The notes under the pieces are model-generated. The model was not told the origin of the DNA, did no database searches, and saw nothing but the letters and a program-made list of their open reading frames with translations. From the NCBI GenBank assembly GCA_902783445.1, contig CACZQX010000020.1:1-18398 (forward strand): a DNA stretch of 18,398 bases, given 5' to 3'. Each line of letters starts with the position of its first letter. The first letter of the stretch is position 1. Below, piece after piece: positions 7,165 to 15,340 of this stretch. The translations under genes were made by a program, and so were the position numbers. This stretch comes from an uncultured Lachnospiraceae bacterium (lineage in GTDB: Bacteria; Bacillota; Clostridia; Lachnospirales; Lachnospiraceae).

Positions 7165-9213
7165 TTACTGCTTATCTATATGCATAATACATTCAAATAC
7201 TCTCTTACAATTATTACTATCCCTATTAGCAAATAATTGCTTTATTCTATCTTCGTATGGTTTAGCCACTTTACATTCATTTTCCATGGCATAAATCAAC
7301 TCATTTACAAGCTGTGCTTCATCCCTGCAAACTTTTCCCAAACCATCTTCTTCATAATCAAAATAACCCTGTTTATAGGTGTGTTTTGCAAAGAACTCAT
7401 CCCTATCAAATTGGTAATATAATACCGGTTTATTTAGGTATGCAAAATCAAATGCCACACTACTGTAATCAGTTACCAATATACTACCCTCAGCAAACGC
7501 ATCTCTGTAGGACTTTTCTCTGTCCCAATGGATGCAACTGCTCCCGCTTATAAACTTATCAATGTATGGTTCCATTAATGCATGCGGCATAAACGCAATT
7601 TTGTAGCCACAGCGAAGACAATGCTCTTGTAAATCTTTATTGTTTAATAAGGATATGTATCTCTGAACATATTCCGATTCAAGGAAATCTTCTTTTACTT
7701 GCCACTCAAAAGTCTGCTTATCCTTATCCCAAACTTGTTCCATCAAGCCCTGTCTCCAGGTAGGCATGATTAAGATGTAGTTCTGAGGATTATTATATAA
7801 ATAATCAAAGCGAGGAAGCCCCGTAAGCCATACTTCTTTTTTCGTATAGTGATACGGATACTTTAAAATAGACTCCCATTCCTTATATGTACTTGTAACA
7901 AATCCCCTAAAATTAGTATTAAAACGCGAGAGTGTCGGGCTCATATCATCCTTAATTACACCGTGTTGTAAAAAAATGATTTTAGCTCTATGATACAAAT
8001 CCCGAAAGTATTCCGCATCATCCCAAAAGGGATTCTCAACAGCTCCGTTTGACTGAGAAGATATAATATAATCCGCCTTCAAAAGCAAGCGGAAATGTCT
8101 GTCCGAATACAGTTTTACTACATTTCCGAGCTCCTTTAATCTATAATAGTCTGAAGACTCTCCGTCAATAATAAAATAGCTGTCAATCTCTTTTATTTGC
8201 CTAACATATCTAAACAGTGCTTCCGCATTATCATCAGCTCGATCAACACGGTCCATAAATAACCATATTGGTTTAGGTGCTTTTTCGCTATAGGCTTCAT
8301 TTCTCAAACCTATAATCCAATCGGATTTTTCCGGAATTCGTTTTCTGATTTCTTCAGCAAATGTTTTCTCAAACCTTGCCAATGTTTCGGGATTTGAAGG
8401 AATGCATTTTAAAACATTTTGATCGATATAAAATATTCTGCCCTGTCTTACACAATATTGTCCCGGTATACAATCTGCTAGCGGTGAAAAACGCATAGCA
8501 TTAATCTTGCCGTAGTAACATGTGATTCCATCAATTTCATTGGCAAAGACTAAATTATTATCACCCGCTTGCAAAGGGATGTCCGCTATAAAAGCCGTTC
8601 TTTTTTCGTAAACATGTCCACCCTTTGCCAAATCAAGTCCATAATCCTCCATGCGACAAGATACTTCTTTATCGTTATTTAGAATTACAAATCTACATCG
8701 TTCAGCAAATACCGATGGTATTGAAACATTCCCCTCCAAGTGGATTATGTTTGGCCTAACCTCTATCAAATGTATATACACAGCCAAATATGACATATTC
8801 GCCAAAGAAATCCCGTCTGCCTCAATTGCCATATCATGTTCTCCCAGAGGAAGCAGGCTGATATCTCCGTTATACTTTAAGTACAGCAAATAAATGATAA
8901 GGGGCATTTCAGCCATACCAATATCATCCAAAATTGTCCTTGTATCTATCTTTTTCAATTTCTTCTGAAGCGTTTTAATTAACTCTCCATCTGCGGGTTC
9001 AGCTTTTTCCATTTCTTCCAAAAGCAAAAAAAGATTCTTCGAAGAATTTTGAATGCTACCCTTCCCAAAGACCCAAGAAATATTCATAGAAATCAATGCG
9101 CACCACGAGTAGATGCGTCCCATAATTCCGCTATTTTTACGTCGTATATCATGGTATCTTACTTCAATCTCAGGTACACGATTTACCAGAAATCGATAGA
9201 TTTTAGTTCTCAT
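7165..9213 (-). CDS. CDP-glycerol glycerophosphotransferase-like protein (TagB/TagF family)
   Basis: The C-terminal half (about 300-670) of this 682-residue protein matches the Glyphos_transf family, which transfers glycerol-phosphate or ribitol-phosphate from a CDP donor to a wall-polymer acceptor at the inner membrane face. Visible blocks are IIFLQHGVIKDD (412-423; H417 equivalent to the catalytic histidine of TagF), VWLTGLPRFD (461-470), PTWR (484-487), MPHALMEPY (542-550), and TDYSSVAFDFAYLNKPVLYY (581-600), with the family's closing TYKQGYFDY (612-620). The N-terminal 270 residues include a basic, amphipathic start (1-50) suitable for membrane contact and a beta-rich module around 122-265. 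The donor (glycerol or another polyol) cannot be told from sequence. The ATG has AAAGGA about 11 nt upstream and follows the ATPase gene by 31 bp. It pairs naturally with the neighbouring TagG/TagH-like exporter. Confidence 0.9.
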   Translation of the reverse strand: MRTKIYRFLVNRVPEIEVRYHDIRRKNSGIMGRIYSWCALISMNISWVFGKGSIQNSSKNLFLLLEEMEKAEPADGELIKTLQKKLKKIDTRTILDDIGMAEMPLIIYLLYLKYNGDISLLPLGEHDMAIEADGISLANMSYLAVYIHLIEVRPNIIHLEGNVSIPSVFAERCRFVILNNDKEVSCRMEDYGLDLAKGGHVYEKRTAFIADIPLQAGDNNLVFANEIDGITCYYGKINAMRFSPLADCIPGQYCVRQGRIFYIDQNVLKCIPSNPETLARFEKTFAEEIRKRIPEKSDWIIGLRNEAYSEKAPKPIWLFMDRVDRADDNAEALFRYVRQIKEIDSYFIIDGESSDYYRLKELGNVVKLYSDRHFRLLLKADYIISSQSNGAVENPFWDDAEYFRDLYHRAKIIFLQHGVIKDDMSPTLSRFNTNFRGFVTSTYKEWESILKYPYHYTKKEVWLTGLPRFDYLYNNPQNYILIMPTWRQGLMEQVWDKDKQTFEWQVKEDFLESEYVQRYISLLNNKDLQEHCLRCGYKIAFMPHALMEPYIDKFISGSSCIHWDREKSYRDAFAEGSILVTDYSSVAFDFAYLNKPVLYYQFDRDEFFAKHTYKQGYFDYEEDGLGKVCRDEAQLVNELIYAMENECKVAKPYEDRIKQLFANRDSNNCKRVFECIMHIDKQ

Positions 9214-9244
9214 TTATCTGTTTTCCTTTAAACAAGTACAAGCC

Positions 9245-10240
9245 TTAAAAATCCCTTTTGGCATTTTTTGAATACTCTCTGCAAACCCACTTAGGATCGC
9301 CAATCATTTTTAAAACGCCCTTATCCAGCCACACAACCTTTGTACAGTGTTCCAATATAGTATGCATGCTGTGGCTTACCATAAGCACCGTACTTCCACC
9401 GTGTATCATTTCCTTAACACGTGCCAAACTTTTTCTACGGAAGAATTCATCACCTACACTAAGAACCTCATCCAATATCAGTATCTCCGCAACATTTCCG
9501 GCAGTTGCTATGGCAAATCCCAATCGACTTACCATGCCGCTTGAAAAATTCTTTACTTTTTCTTCCATAAAGCCATCCAACTCGGCAAACTCCACTATCT
9601 TGTCATAGTTTTTGTCTATAAATTTCTTAGTGTAGCCGATTATGGCTCCGTTTAGGTATACATTTTCCCTTGCGGACAGTTCCATATCAAAACCGGATCC
9701 CAAAGTTAATAGCTGAAGTTTCCTCTTGTTTACCTTTACAACTCCGGAGGTCGGGTTAATAGCTCCCGAAATTATTCTTAAAAGAGTACTTTTTCCAGAA
9801 CCGTTAGTTCCTATTATCCCAACCACTTCGCCTTTTTTTACGGAAAAACTTACATGATTAAGGGCTAACATTTCCCTATGACTCACCTGTTTTTTGATCT
9901 TTTGAATAAGATACTCTTTTAAACCTGAAGCGTTGCTAGTTGATATTTTGAATTTCATCGTAACGTCATCCACAGTTATAACCACTGGTCTGTCATCTAC
10001 TGTGTCTTCGTCCACGTTCTCGACTTCCGGACTGTCTTCCGGCTCGTTTAATGTCAATGGTATATCGTTTTCTTCTATTTCATCTTTAAAATCCACATAA
10101 CTAATTTCAGCACTGTCTTCTTCCATTTCTGTATCATCATCGCTGTCATAAAACAATTCTATACCATCCAAAGAATCATCATATTTCTTTTTTTTATTTA
10201 CTTTATTCTTATGATTGTTACGCTTTGTTTTTTTGCTCAT
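9245..10240 (-). CDS. Polysaccharide/teichoic-acid ABC exporter ATPase (TagH/Wzt-like)
   Basis: This 331-residue ATPase powers export of a lipid-linked polymer with the permease encoded just before it. The nucleotide-binding domain (about 86-318) shows Walker A GTNGSGKST (144-152), signature FSSGM (232-236), Walker B ILILDE (253-258), D-loop SVGD (261-264) and the switch histidine H290 in VSHS. The LLTLGSGFDMELSARENVYLNG block (start 177) is characteristic of polysaccharide exporters of the TagH/Wzt class. There is no Wzt-type C-terminal sugar-binding domain. Unusual is the N-terminal extension of about 85 residues: ten Lys/Arg in the first 19, then about 28 Asp/Glu between 21 and 82 with almost no basic residues. 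The gene lies 32 bp after the permease; its ribosome site is weak (AAAGAAAG), so coupling to the permease is plausible. Confidence 0.95.
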   Translation of the reverse strand: MSKKTKRNNHKNKVNKKKKYDDSLDGIELFYDSDDDTEMEEDSAEISYVDFKDEIEENDIPLTLNEPEDSPEVENVDEDTVDDRPVVITVDDVTMKFKISTSNASGLKEYLIQKIKKQVSHREMLALNHVSFSVKKGEVVGIIGTNGSGKSTLLRIISGAINPTSGVVKVNKRKLQLLTLGSGFDMELSARENVYLNGAIIGYTKKFIDKNYDKIVEFAELDGFMEEKVKNFSSGMVSRLGFAIATAGNVAEILILDEVLSVGDEFFRRKSLARVKEMIHGGSTVLMVSHSMHTILEHCTKVVWLDKGVLKMIGDPKWVCREYSKNAKRDF

Positions 10241-10272
10241 AACACATTTTTCTTTCTTTTACCTAAGCTATA

Positions 10273-12186
10273 CTATATCTTTTGCATTACATCATTTTGT
10301 TTTTTATTGAAAATAATAACTCCCAAAACTAAGCTTACAACCGAAGCAATGGAAAGTTTTATCCATGCTGATATATCAGGTATATTACCGTACACTACAC
10401 ACTCTCTTGCAATGTAAATACTCAAATAAACAGGATTAAAGCCTATCAACGATTGTATTGTTTCAGGCAACGATGACACCGGATAAAATATCGCCGAGCA
10501 ATACAATACCAGCCTTAAAATAACACTATATAGATATTTTATATCTGCAAAGAAAACATACAATATCGACAAAATATAGCCTATACCCAACGACATAAAA
10601 AACACAAGTGCTACATCTGCGAAAAACAGAAGCATCATCCATGATGGCTGTATTCTAAATACAATCAACATAAGTACATAAGCTATACAAGTATATCCAA
10701 AATTCACCAAGGATGTATATACTCTGGAATGTACAAATGTGCTTTTAGGTAATTTAACCCTTAAAAGAAGATTCTTGCTATCTACCAATGATGTCATTGC
10801 CGCATTGGTTGCTCCGCTAAACAGTTCCCAAATAATCATACCGGTTAAGTAATAAAGTGGAAACTTTTCTATGGACCTCGCAAACATATAAGAGAAAATC
10901 AATGACATTACTATCATCATCAAAAGTGGATTAAGCACGCTCCACACTATTCCCAAGAAGCTTCTTGCATATTTTCTTTTTATTTCCCTTGAAGTCAACT
11001 CCCTGATAACGAAAAAATACTGCTTTCTTCGCTCATTGCCCGTCATATCCGATACAGAACCGGTGCCTGTATCTTTCCTGTGTTTGCGCTTCCATACAAT
11101 AAAAAATGTTGCCAGCCCTATGATCACTATTGCCACTATCGCGACCATAACCTTTGATACGTCGGCATTCACATCCGCTCTTGTAGCCTCGTCCGTAACC
11201 TCCAGACCGTCGGCATCCATGTCATCGTCCCAGGCTATCATTTTGCCTGAAAGGGAATATTTATAAAATCCTCCCTGTCCATTGGCGTTGATACCGTAAA
11301 ATACCTGGTCTATACCACCGTCTGCCACCGATATTACCGGTTTGTCAAGACACGCATTCGAAGATATACAATAATATGTTTCACCGCCTGCTTCTATCTT
11401 GCCCACTTTGTAAAGGCTGTTTCCATCCGCCGACACGGCAAACAGGCTGTATGCCTCGTTTTCATCTATTGCCACCAGCACTTTTACGTTTTCATCAGCA
11501 TCGCTTATACAAGGAAGGCTTACCCCCTGATAAGTTACAGTTGAGTTTTTATATTTCCAAAGATCTGTGTCGGGCTCATAATCTGTTACATCCACCACCC
11601 TATATTCCTTACCGTTTGCATCGGTAATTTTTTTTACCAGTGGTATGCCCGAATCTGTATAATAAGCGGCATTGCTGCCTGCGCTTATTTCCTGTTTTTC
11701 AAAAAACGATACGCCTGTTGTGTCTGCACCGTCCACTACTATCGGTGCCTTGTCAAGGCTTTCAACTACACTTGCTGCTTCTTCTCCATCTGCCATAAGT
11801 GCAGCACTTGTCACCATTATTCCCGCTTCTCCGCCGGATATGGGTTCAAACTGCAAAGTGTATTGTATAAAGCGCCCAAATCCTTCACCTGACAGTATTA
11901 ACAGTCCGTCTTGTTCGGCATCGGCTCCCTGCACATATGACAGCCTTTCGTTATCGTACTTAACTCTTATTTCGTAAGACGATATTTCATACTCGGAGTT
12001 GATATTTACATTTACGTAAAACTCCTCACCTATATATGTCTCGTATGTTTCGCTGCCAAATTCCACTGTGCCTTCGGCGGCATGCACATCATTTACTTTT
12101 GCAAAGGCAAACATAATGCATGCAACCAGTACAAATATCAAAATGTCTACTATTTTACTTTTCTTATTTGCACCAAATAATTCCAT
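10273..12186 (-). CDS. ABC-2 polysaccharide exporter permease (TagG-like) fused to N-terminal extracellular cohesin-like ectodomain
   Basis: One uninterrupted 637-residue frame combines two normally separate things. Residues 1-36 form a signal or anchor segment (IVDILIFVLVACIMFAFA, 12-29). Residues about 38-152 resemble a cohesin domain: YIGEEFYVNVNI (51-62), YEIRVKYDNERLSYVQG (71-87) and the FIQYTLQFEP...AGIMVTSAALM region (106-131). Residues 160-320 are an unassigned beta-rich segment, then an acidic calcium-loop-like motif (D322, D324, D326, G327, E333) and a membrane helix (about 345-365) with a basic stop KRKHRK. Residues about 385-637 are a typical TagG/Wzm permease: REIKRKYARSFLGIVWSVLNP (start 400) and about six membrane segments. 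Topology agrees: ectodomain outside, permease N-terminus inside. No Shine-Dalgarno is evident before the ATG, and an in-frame TAA lies 6 nt upstream. The ectodomain DNA looks richer in G+C than the permease part. Confidence 0.88.
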   Translation of the reverse strand: MELFGANKKSKIVDILIFVLVACIMFAFAKVNDVHAAEGTVEFGSETYETYIGEEFYVNVNINSEYEISSYEIRVKYDNERLSYVQGADAEQDGLLILSGEGFGRFIQYTLQFEPISGGEAGIMVTSAALMADGEEAASVVESLDKAPIVVDGADTTGVSFFEKQEISAGSNAAYYTDSGIPLVKKITDANGKEYRVVDVTDYEPDTDLWKYKNSTVTYQGVSLPCISDADENVKVLVAIDENEAYSLFAVSADGNSLYKVGKIEAGGETYYCISSNACLDKPVISVADGGIDQVFYGINANGQGGFYKYSLSGKMIAWDDDMDADGLEVTDEATRADVNADVSKVMVAIVAIVIIGLATFFIVWKRKHRKDTGTGSVSDMTGNERRKQYFFVIRELTSREIKRKYARSFLGIVWSVLNPLLMMIVMSLIFSYMFARSIEKFPLYYLTGMIIWELFSGATNAAMTSLVDSKNLLLRVKLPKSTFVHSRVYTSLVNFGYTCIAYVLMLIVFRIQPSWMMLLFFADVALVFFMSLGIGYILSILYVFFADIKYLYSVILRLVLYCSAIFYPVSSLPETIQSLIGFNPVYLSIYIARECVVYGNIPDISAWIKLSIASVVSLVLGVIIFNKKQNDVMQKI

Positions 12187-12261
12187 GATTTATATAAACA
12201 CTGTATTTTTACTTTCCCATTCAATGTTTTACCCATCCCCGCCTTATCCGCGTGGACGTGG

Positions 12262-13668
12262 TTATCTAACACCTGCTTTTATTTGTTTCCTCAAAAATAC
12301 TATGTGTTTGTATCTCCTTATTGCTCTTAAATATTTAAGTCTAACCCTTTTTCCCCCTGCCGGTAGTCCTTCGCAAGCTTTTACAATGCTTCCTTCTATC
12401 CAGGCGCTTTCGTGTATCGCGCCTTTTTTTATTCCAAGCACCGTAAGCATTTTGTTAAACAGCTGACCTTTTTTTATCTCAGACAAACTTAAGTCTGCTG
12501 CCACATATTGCTTGTTTGCTTCCAATACATCATCCGAAAAAACATAGTTTCCAAAGCCCTTTACTTCCATCCTTGTGGGTTTTGCCATAAGAAGCAGGCA
12601 TATCTTTTTGCTGAATTTCAGGCTTTTTCTATAGTTAAAGTCGGCCACCTGCTTAGCTTTGATTATTTCGTTCGCATTGCTTAACATAATATTTAGACAT
12701 TCTATGTTTCTTTCTATCTTTTGCGCATTGGGGTTGTCCTTGTCCTTCAATTTGCAAACGTACTTTTCTCCCGCCTTTTCATAGCCTATGGTCATCCCGT
12801 TTGGTGCGGAACATATGGTTTCAAACAATGAATTACTGAATATCGCTTTTCTACCCAAGCCTTCTGTTGCCTTAAAAAAATAAGCATCAAACCTATCTTT
12901 CTCATTCTTTGTAGGCAACTCGTACATTCCAAAGTAATAACCTTTTATTCTTTTTCCAACCAATTTTTCTATTGCAATTTGCAGCGTGCCTATCCAGCCG
13001 CTATCTACTACAGCGTAGTCTATGTCATCCATGAAGCCTTCTTGTTTAAGGTATCCTATGGCATTTTCATAAGCTTCTTTCGAATTTTTATTTATCAATT
13101 GCCTAAGCAATGTGCTTTTTTTTAACTTTTCTCTAAGATCTGCTATTTGTCTGTAGTTCAAAACCTTGTCCGCTTGGTTCTCAAGCCCAAGCTCTTTTAG
13201 CACTTCAAGGCACTGTGCATAATCAAGGCCTGCCCTTTTAAGTATCATCTTAAGGTTTACATCTATCCCGCCGGTGCATATGCTGTCCACCGCGCCCTTA
13301 AAATCCATATGATATCCCGGCATTTTCATTGACTGCCTGGACAAATATACATATCTGCAATCAATATCTATCCCGGTAATTTCCACATATTTTTTCGCTA
13401 TAAGATATGGTTGAAATCCGTCTCTGCTTAAAAAATACAATCGTTTCACCTTATCTTTCATGCTTTTGTTTATCAGCCACCGATTAAATTCCATAAGAAT
13501 CGGCACTATTGAATGCAGGTATAGCATGGTGGTTCGGTCATGCAGATGTTTATGTGATTTTAGTATTTCATTTACCGTAGCCATAAGCGCCGGTCCATAA
13601 TCCGTCATGGACTCTATAATATCTATATAGTCAAATACTCTGGCTTTAAAGTCGCTTTTTGGAATCAA
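12262..13668 (-). CDS. HAD-superfamily-related protein (COG5610-like) of glycan clusters
   Basis: This 468-residue protein carries RLYFLSRDGFQPYLIAKKY (76-94), where LSRDG takes the place of the HAD motif DxDG, and DYAVVDSGWIGTLQ (217-230), a second conserved block of the COG5610 predicted hydrolases found in surface-polysaccharide clusters. The first aspartate of classical HAD enzymes is absent at motif I (S81-R82-D83-G84), so phosphatase activity is uncertain; the biochemical role of this group is not established to my knowledge. No signal peptide or membrane helix; the C-terminal 40 residues are strongly basic. The chosen start is TTG at 13668-13666: AAAAGGTAG lies 8 nt upstream and an in-frame TAA 15 nt upstream excludes a longer form. 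The next ATG is residue 21. It sits 36 bp after the lipoprotein gene and 75 bp before the permease fusion. Confidence 0.85.
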   Translation of the reverse strand: MIPKSDFKARVFDYIDIIESMTDYGPALMATVNEILKSHKHLHDRTTMLYLHSIVPILMEFNRWLINKSMKDKVKRLYFLSRDGFQPYLIAKKYVEITGIDIDCRYVYLSRQSMKMPGYHMDFKGAVDSICTGGIDVNLKMILKRAGLDYAQCLEVLKELGLENQADKVLNYRQIADLREKLKKSTLLRQLINKNSKEAYENAIGYLKQEGFMDDIDYAVVDSGWIGTLQIAIEKLVGKRIKGYYFGMYELPTKNEKDRFDAYFFKATEGLGRKAIFSNSLFETICSAPNGMTIGYEKAGEKYVCKLKDKDNPNAQKIERNIECLNIMLSNANEIIKAKQVADFNYRKSLKFSKKICLLLMAKPTRMEVKGFGNYVFSDDVLEANKQYVAADLSLSEIKKGQLFNKMLTVLGIKKGAIHESAWIEGSIVKACEGLPAGGKRVRLKYLRAIRRYKHIVFLRKQIKAGVR

Positions 13669-13704
13669 TGTTTCTACCTTTTACTTTAAATTGGCTGGTT
13701 CTTA

Positions 13705-14532
13705 CTATATCCAAGCACTATTATCAGGCTCCGTATAAACAGGTTCTTCCGGGCTTGGGGCTATAGGCTGTTCCGGTGGCACATCCTCACCTGTGTTTCC
13801 ACCATCTATCGGTGTGTCACCGCCCGGCGCTTCACCACCTGTGTTTCCACCATCTATCGGTGTTTCGCCACTTACTTCACCACCGGTGTTTCCGGTCTCT
13901 GTCGATGTTCCACTATCTCCCGGTGTGTATCCTGTGCCGCCGCCCGGCGAAGCTTGCCCACCATTACCCTGTGTAGGTGTTGTATTACTTGTACCGCTTC
14001 CCGTGCCGGTGTTGTTTGTCGGTGTTGTGTTACTGTTGTTTGTTGTACCGGTATTATTTCCGGCATTGTTTGTGCCGGTATTTGTATTGGTCGTTGCAGT
14101 TGTCGCTACTTCGCCATTTATTTGCAAAATATTAAAATCCTGAGCACTTAAAGCTTCCACCGCATCTATCGGTATGTATGCGGCTCTGCCTTTATATATT
14201 ATTTTGTAATAGTTGTTATTATCGGATATTGCGATTATTGTTACATCTCCATTAGTAAGAAGTGTTCCGAGTGCTGATGCATCATCGCTTGGTCCGTTTA
14301 ACACTCTTACATCTTTTATCAGTTTGGCATCCACTTCCACCACATCCCCATGTCCGCCATAGATCCCTGTAGCAGCTATGGTTATATCATCCAACGAAGC
14401 TACAATAACATTGTTTATATTTGCCATCTTTGCAAAGCCTGTATCAGCATCGCTATTTTTCTCCTCGCAGCCCGATATCAACAAAGCCGGCATCAAAATT
14501 GCCAAACCTAAAACTGTTTTTCTTATATTCAT
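13705..14532 (-). CDS. SH3-like surface lipoprotein with Thr/Asn/Gly/Pro-rich tether
   Basis: This 275-residue protein has a lipoprotein signal: basic MNIRK, hydrophobic VLGLAILMPALLIS and lipobox LISGC with lipidated C22. Residues about 70-125 (VRVLNGPSDDASALGTLL, then VTIIAISDNNNYYKIIYKG) look like a bacterial SH3 domain, which often binds peptidoglycan or wall polymers. From about 145 the chain is low-complexity Thr/Asn/Gly, changing to a Gly/Pro/Glu region with a 16-residue repeat (GETPIDGGNTGGEAPG, then GDTPIDGGNTGEDVPP). It ends EPDNSAWI. It is therefore probably held on the outer membrane face on a flexible tether, perhaps near the exporter. The ATG has an excellent AAAGGAG site inside the preceding GT2 gene, which it overlaps by 80 nt in another frame. 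No specific orthologue recognised. Confidence 0.88.
   Translation of the reverse strand: MNIRKTVLGLAILMPALLISGCEEKNSDADTGFAKMANINNVIVASLDDITIAATGIYGGHGDVVEVDAKLIKDVRVLNGPSDDASALGTLLTNGDVTIIAISDNNNYYKIIYKGRAAYIPIDAVEALSAQDFNILQINGEVATTATTNTNTGTNNAGNNTGTTNNSNTTPTNNTGTGSGTSNTTPTQGNGGQASPGGGTGYTPGDSGTSTETGNTGGEVSGETPIDGGNTGGEAPGGDTPIDGGNTGEDVPPEQPIAPSPEEPVYTEPDNSAWI
13788..13863 (-). repeat. 48-bp-period direct repeat inside the lipoprotein gene
   Basis: Two identical 28-nt copies lie at 13788-13815 and 13836-13863, a period of 48 nt, matching the 16-residue protein repeat centred on TPIDGGNTG. A third diverged copy is recognisable just to the right, near 13880-13893. The near identity at DNA level suggests recent slippage and possible length variation of the tether between strains. 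Confidence 0.85.
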
Positions 14533-15334
14533 TTGCCGACTCCTTTCTCTTATACTTTGTTCTTAAGCCTGCCGGTATCAGCCCGGCCACAATCGGCCTG
14601 AGTACATATAACCAACCCTTGGGAAACATTATTCCAAGCTTTTTAAAGTTGCTATATCTGCATTTGGCTTCGCTTATTCTGTATTTCATGCTTCTTCTTG
14701 CCTGGGACTTTTCATCTTCCCTATAGGCCAAAAGCCTAAGTTGTATGTTTGCCCCTTTTAAGCCTTCGGCCGTAAGCCTCATAAACAGCTCGTAGTCTTC
14801 GCATCTTAGGCTTTCTTTGGATGTGTTATATCCGATTTCTTTTTTGAATATTTCGCTCCTATACATTACCGTTGGGTGAATGTAGGGAGAGTACTTTAAA
14901 AAGTCTGTTTTTTGCGGTTTTTCCGGCATTTTTCTGCTGCCCCAAACCCCATCATCGTCAAACAAATCGGCATTACAGCCCACAAAGGCGTATTCTTTGT
15001 ATTCATCCAAGTAGTTTTTTTGGATTTCCAGCCTTTTGGGGTAGGATATGTCATCCGCATCCATGCGGGCAATGTAACGCCCACGCGCTTTTTGGATGCA
15101 AGCGTTTAGCGAATATGCAAGTCCGTGGTTTTTGCTTTCCCCGAAAAGTACGATTCTTTCATCTTTTTTTGATATTTCTTTTAAGGCTTTAGCTGTTTCT
15201 TTTTCCGATCCATCATCGTAGATAATGAATTCGATGTCTTTGTAAGTCTGATTTAGTATAGAATCTATCGATACTTCAAGCGAGCGCCTGTTTCGCTGAT
15301 TATATACTCCCATTATTACCGATATTTCCGGCAT
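14453..15334 (-). CDS. Family 2 glycosyltransferase
   Basis: A 293-residue inverting GT2 (GT-A fold) enzyme that would transfer a sugar from a nucleotide donor to a lipid-linked acceptor on the cytoplasmic side. The N-terminus PEISVIMGVYNQ with YDDGS (39-43) binds the nucleotide, RMDADD (90-95) carries the metal-binding DxD, and RCEDYELFMRL holds the ED catalytic-base motif. It has no membrane helices apart from a weakly hydrophobic patch near WLYVLRPIVAGLIPAG. The ATG follows the GT4 stop by 6 bp, and the ribosome site AAAAGGTGA includes that stop codon, a sign of translational coupling. The last 30 or so residues (SANEYKKNSFRFGNF onward) look unlike a usual GT2 end and are exactly the part overlapping the lipoprotein signal sequence, suggesting read-through extension after loss of an older stop. 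The sugar is not predictable. Confidence 0.93.
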   Translation of the reverse strand: MPEISVIMGVYNQRNRRSLEVSIDSILNQTYKDIEFIIYDDGSEKETAKALKEISKKDERIVLFGESKNHGLAYSLNACIQKARGRYIARMDADDISYPKRLEIQKNYLDEYKEYAFVGCNADLFDDDGVWGSRKMPEKPQKTDFLKYSPYIHPTVMYRSEIFKKEIGYNTSKESLRCEDYELFMRLTAEGLKGANIQLRLLAYREDEKSQARRSMKYRISEAKCRYSNFKKLGIMFPKGWLYVLRPIVAGLIPAGLRTKYKRKESANEYKKNSFRFGNFDAGFVDIGLRGEK

Positions 15335-15340
15335 TTTATA

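Noticed and set aside
11044..11046. Separate start for a stand-alone permease at the internal ATG (residue 381)
   Set aside because: No Shine-Dalgarno precedes it and the frame is continuous with signal, ectodomain and a membrane helix of correct orientation; an internal start cannot be fully excluded.
12187..12261. Terminator or promoter between the HAD-like and permease-fusion genes
   Set aside because: A GC-rich imperfect palindrome near 12248-12261 has no following U-tract, and no -35/-10 pair with normal spacing is found.
12068..12466. 132-residue plus-strand open frame spanning a gene junction
   Set aside because: It is antisense to the fusion and HAD-like genes, has no recognisable domain and no credible ribosome site.
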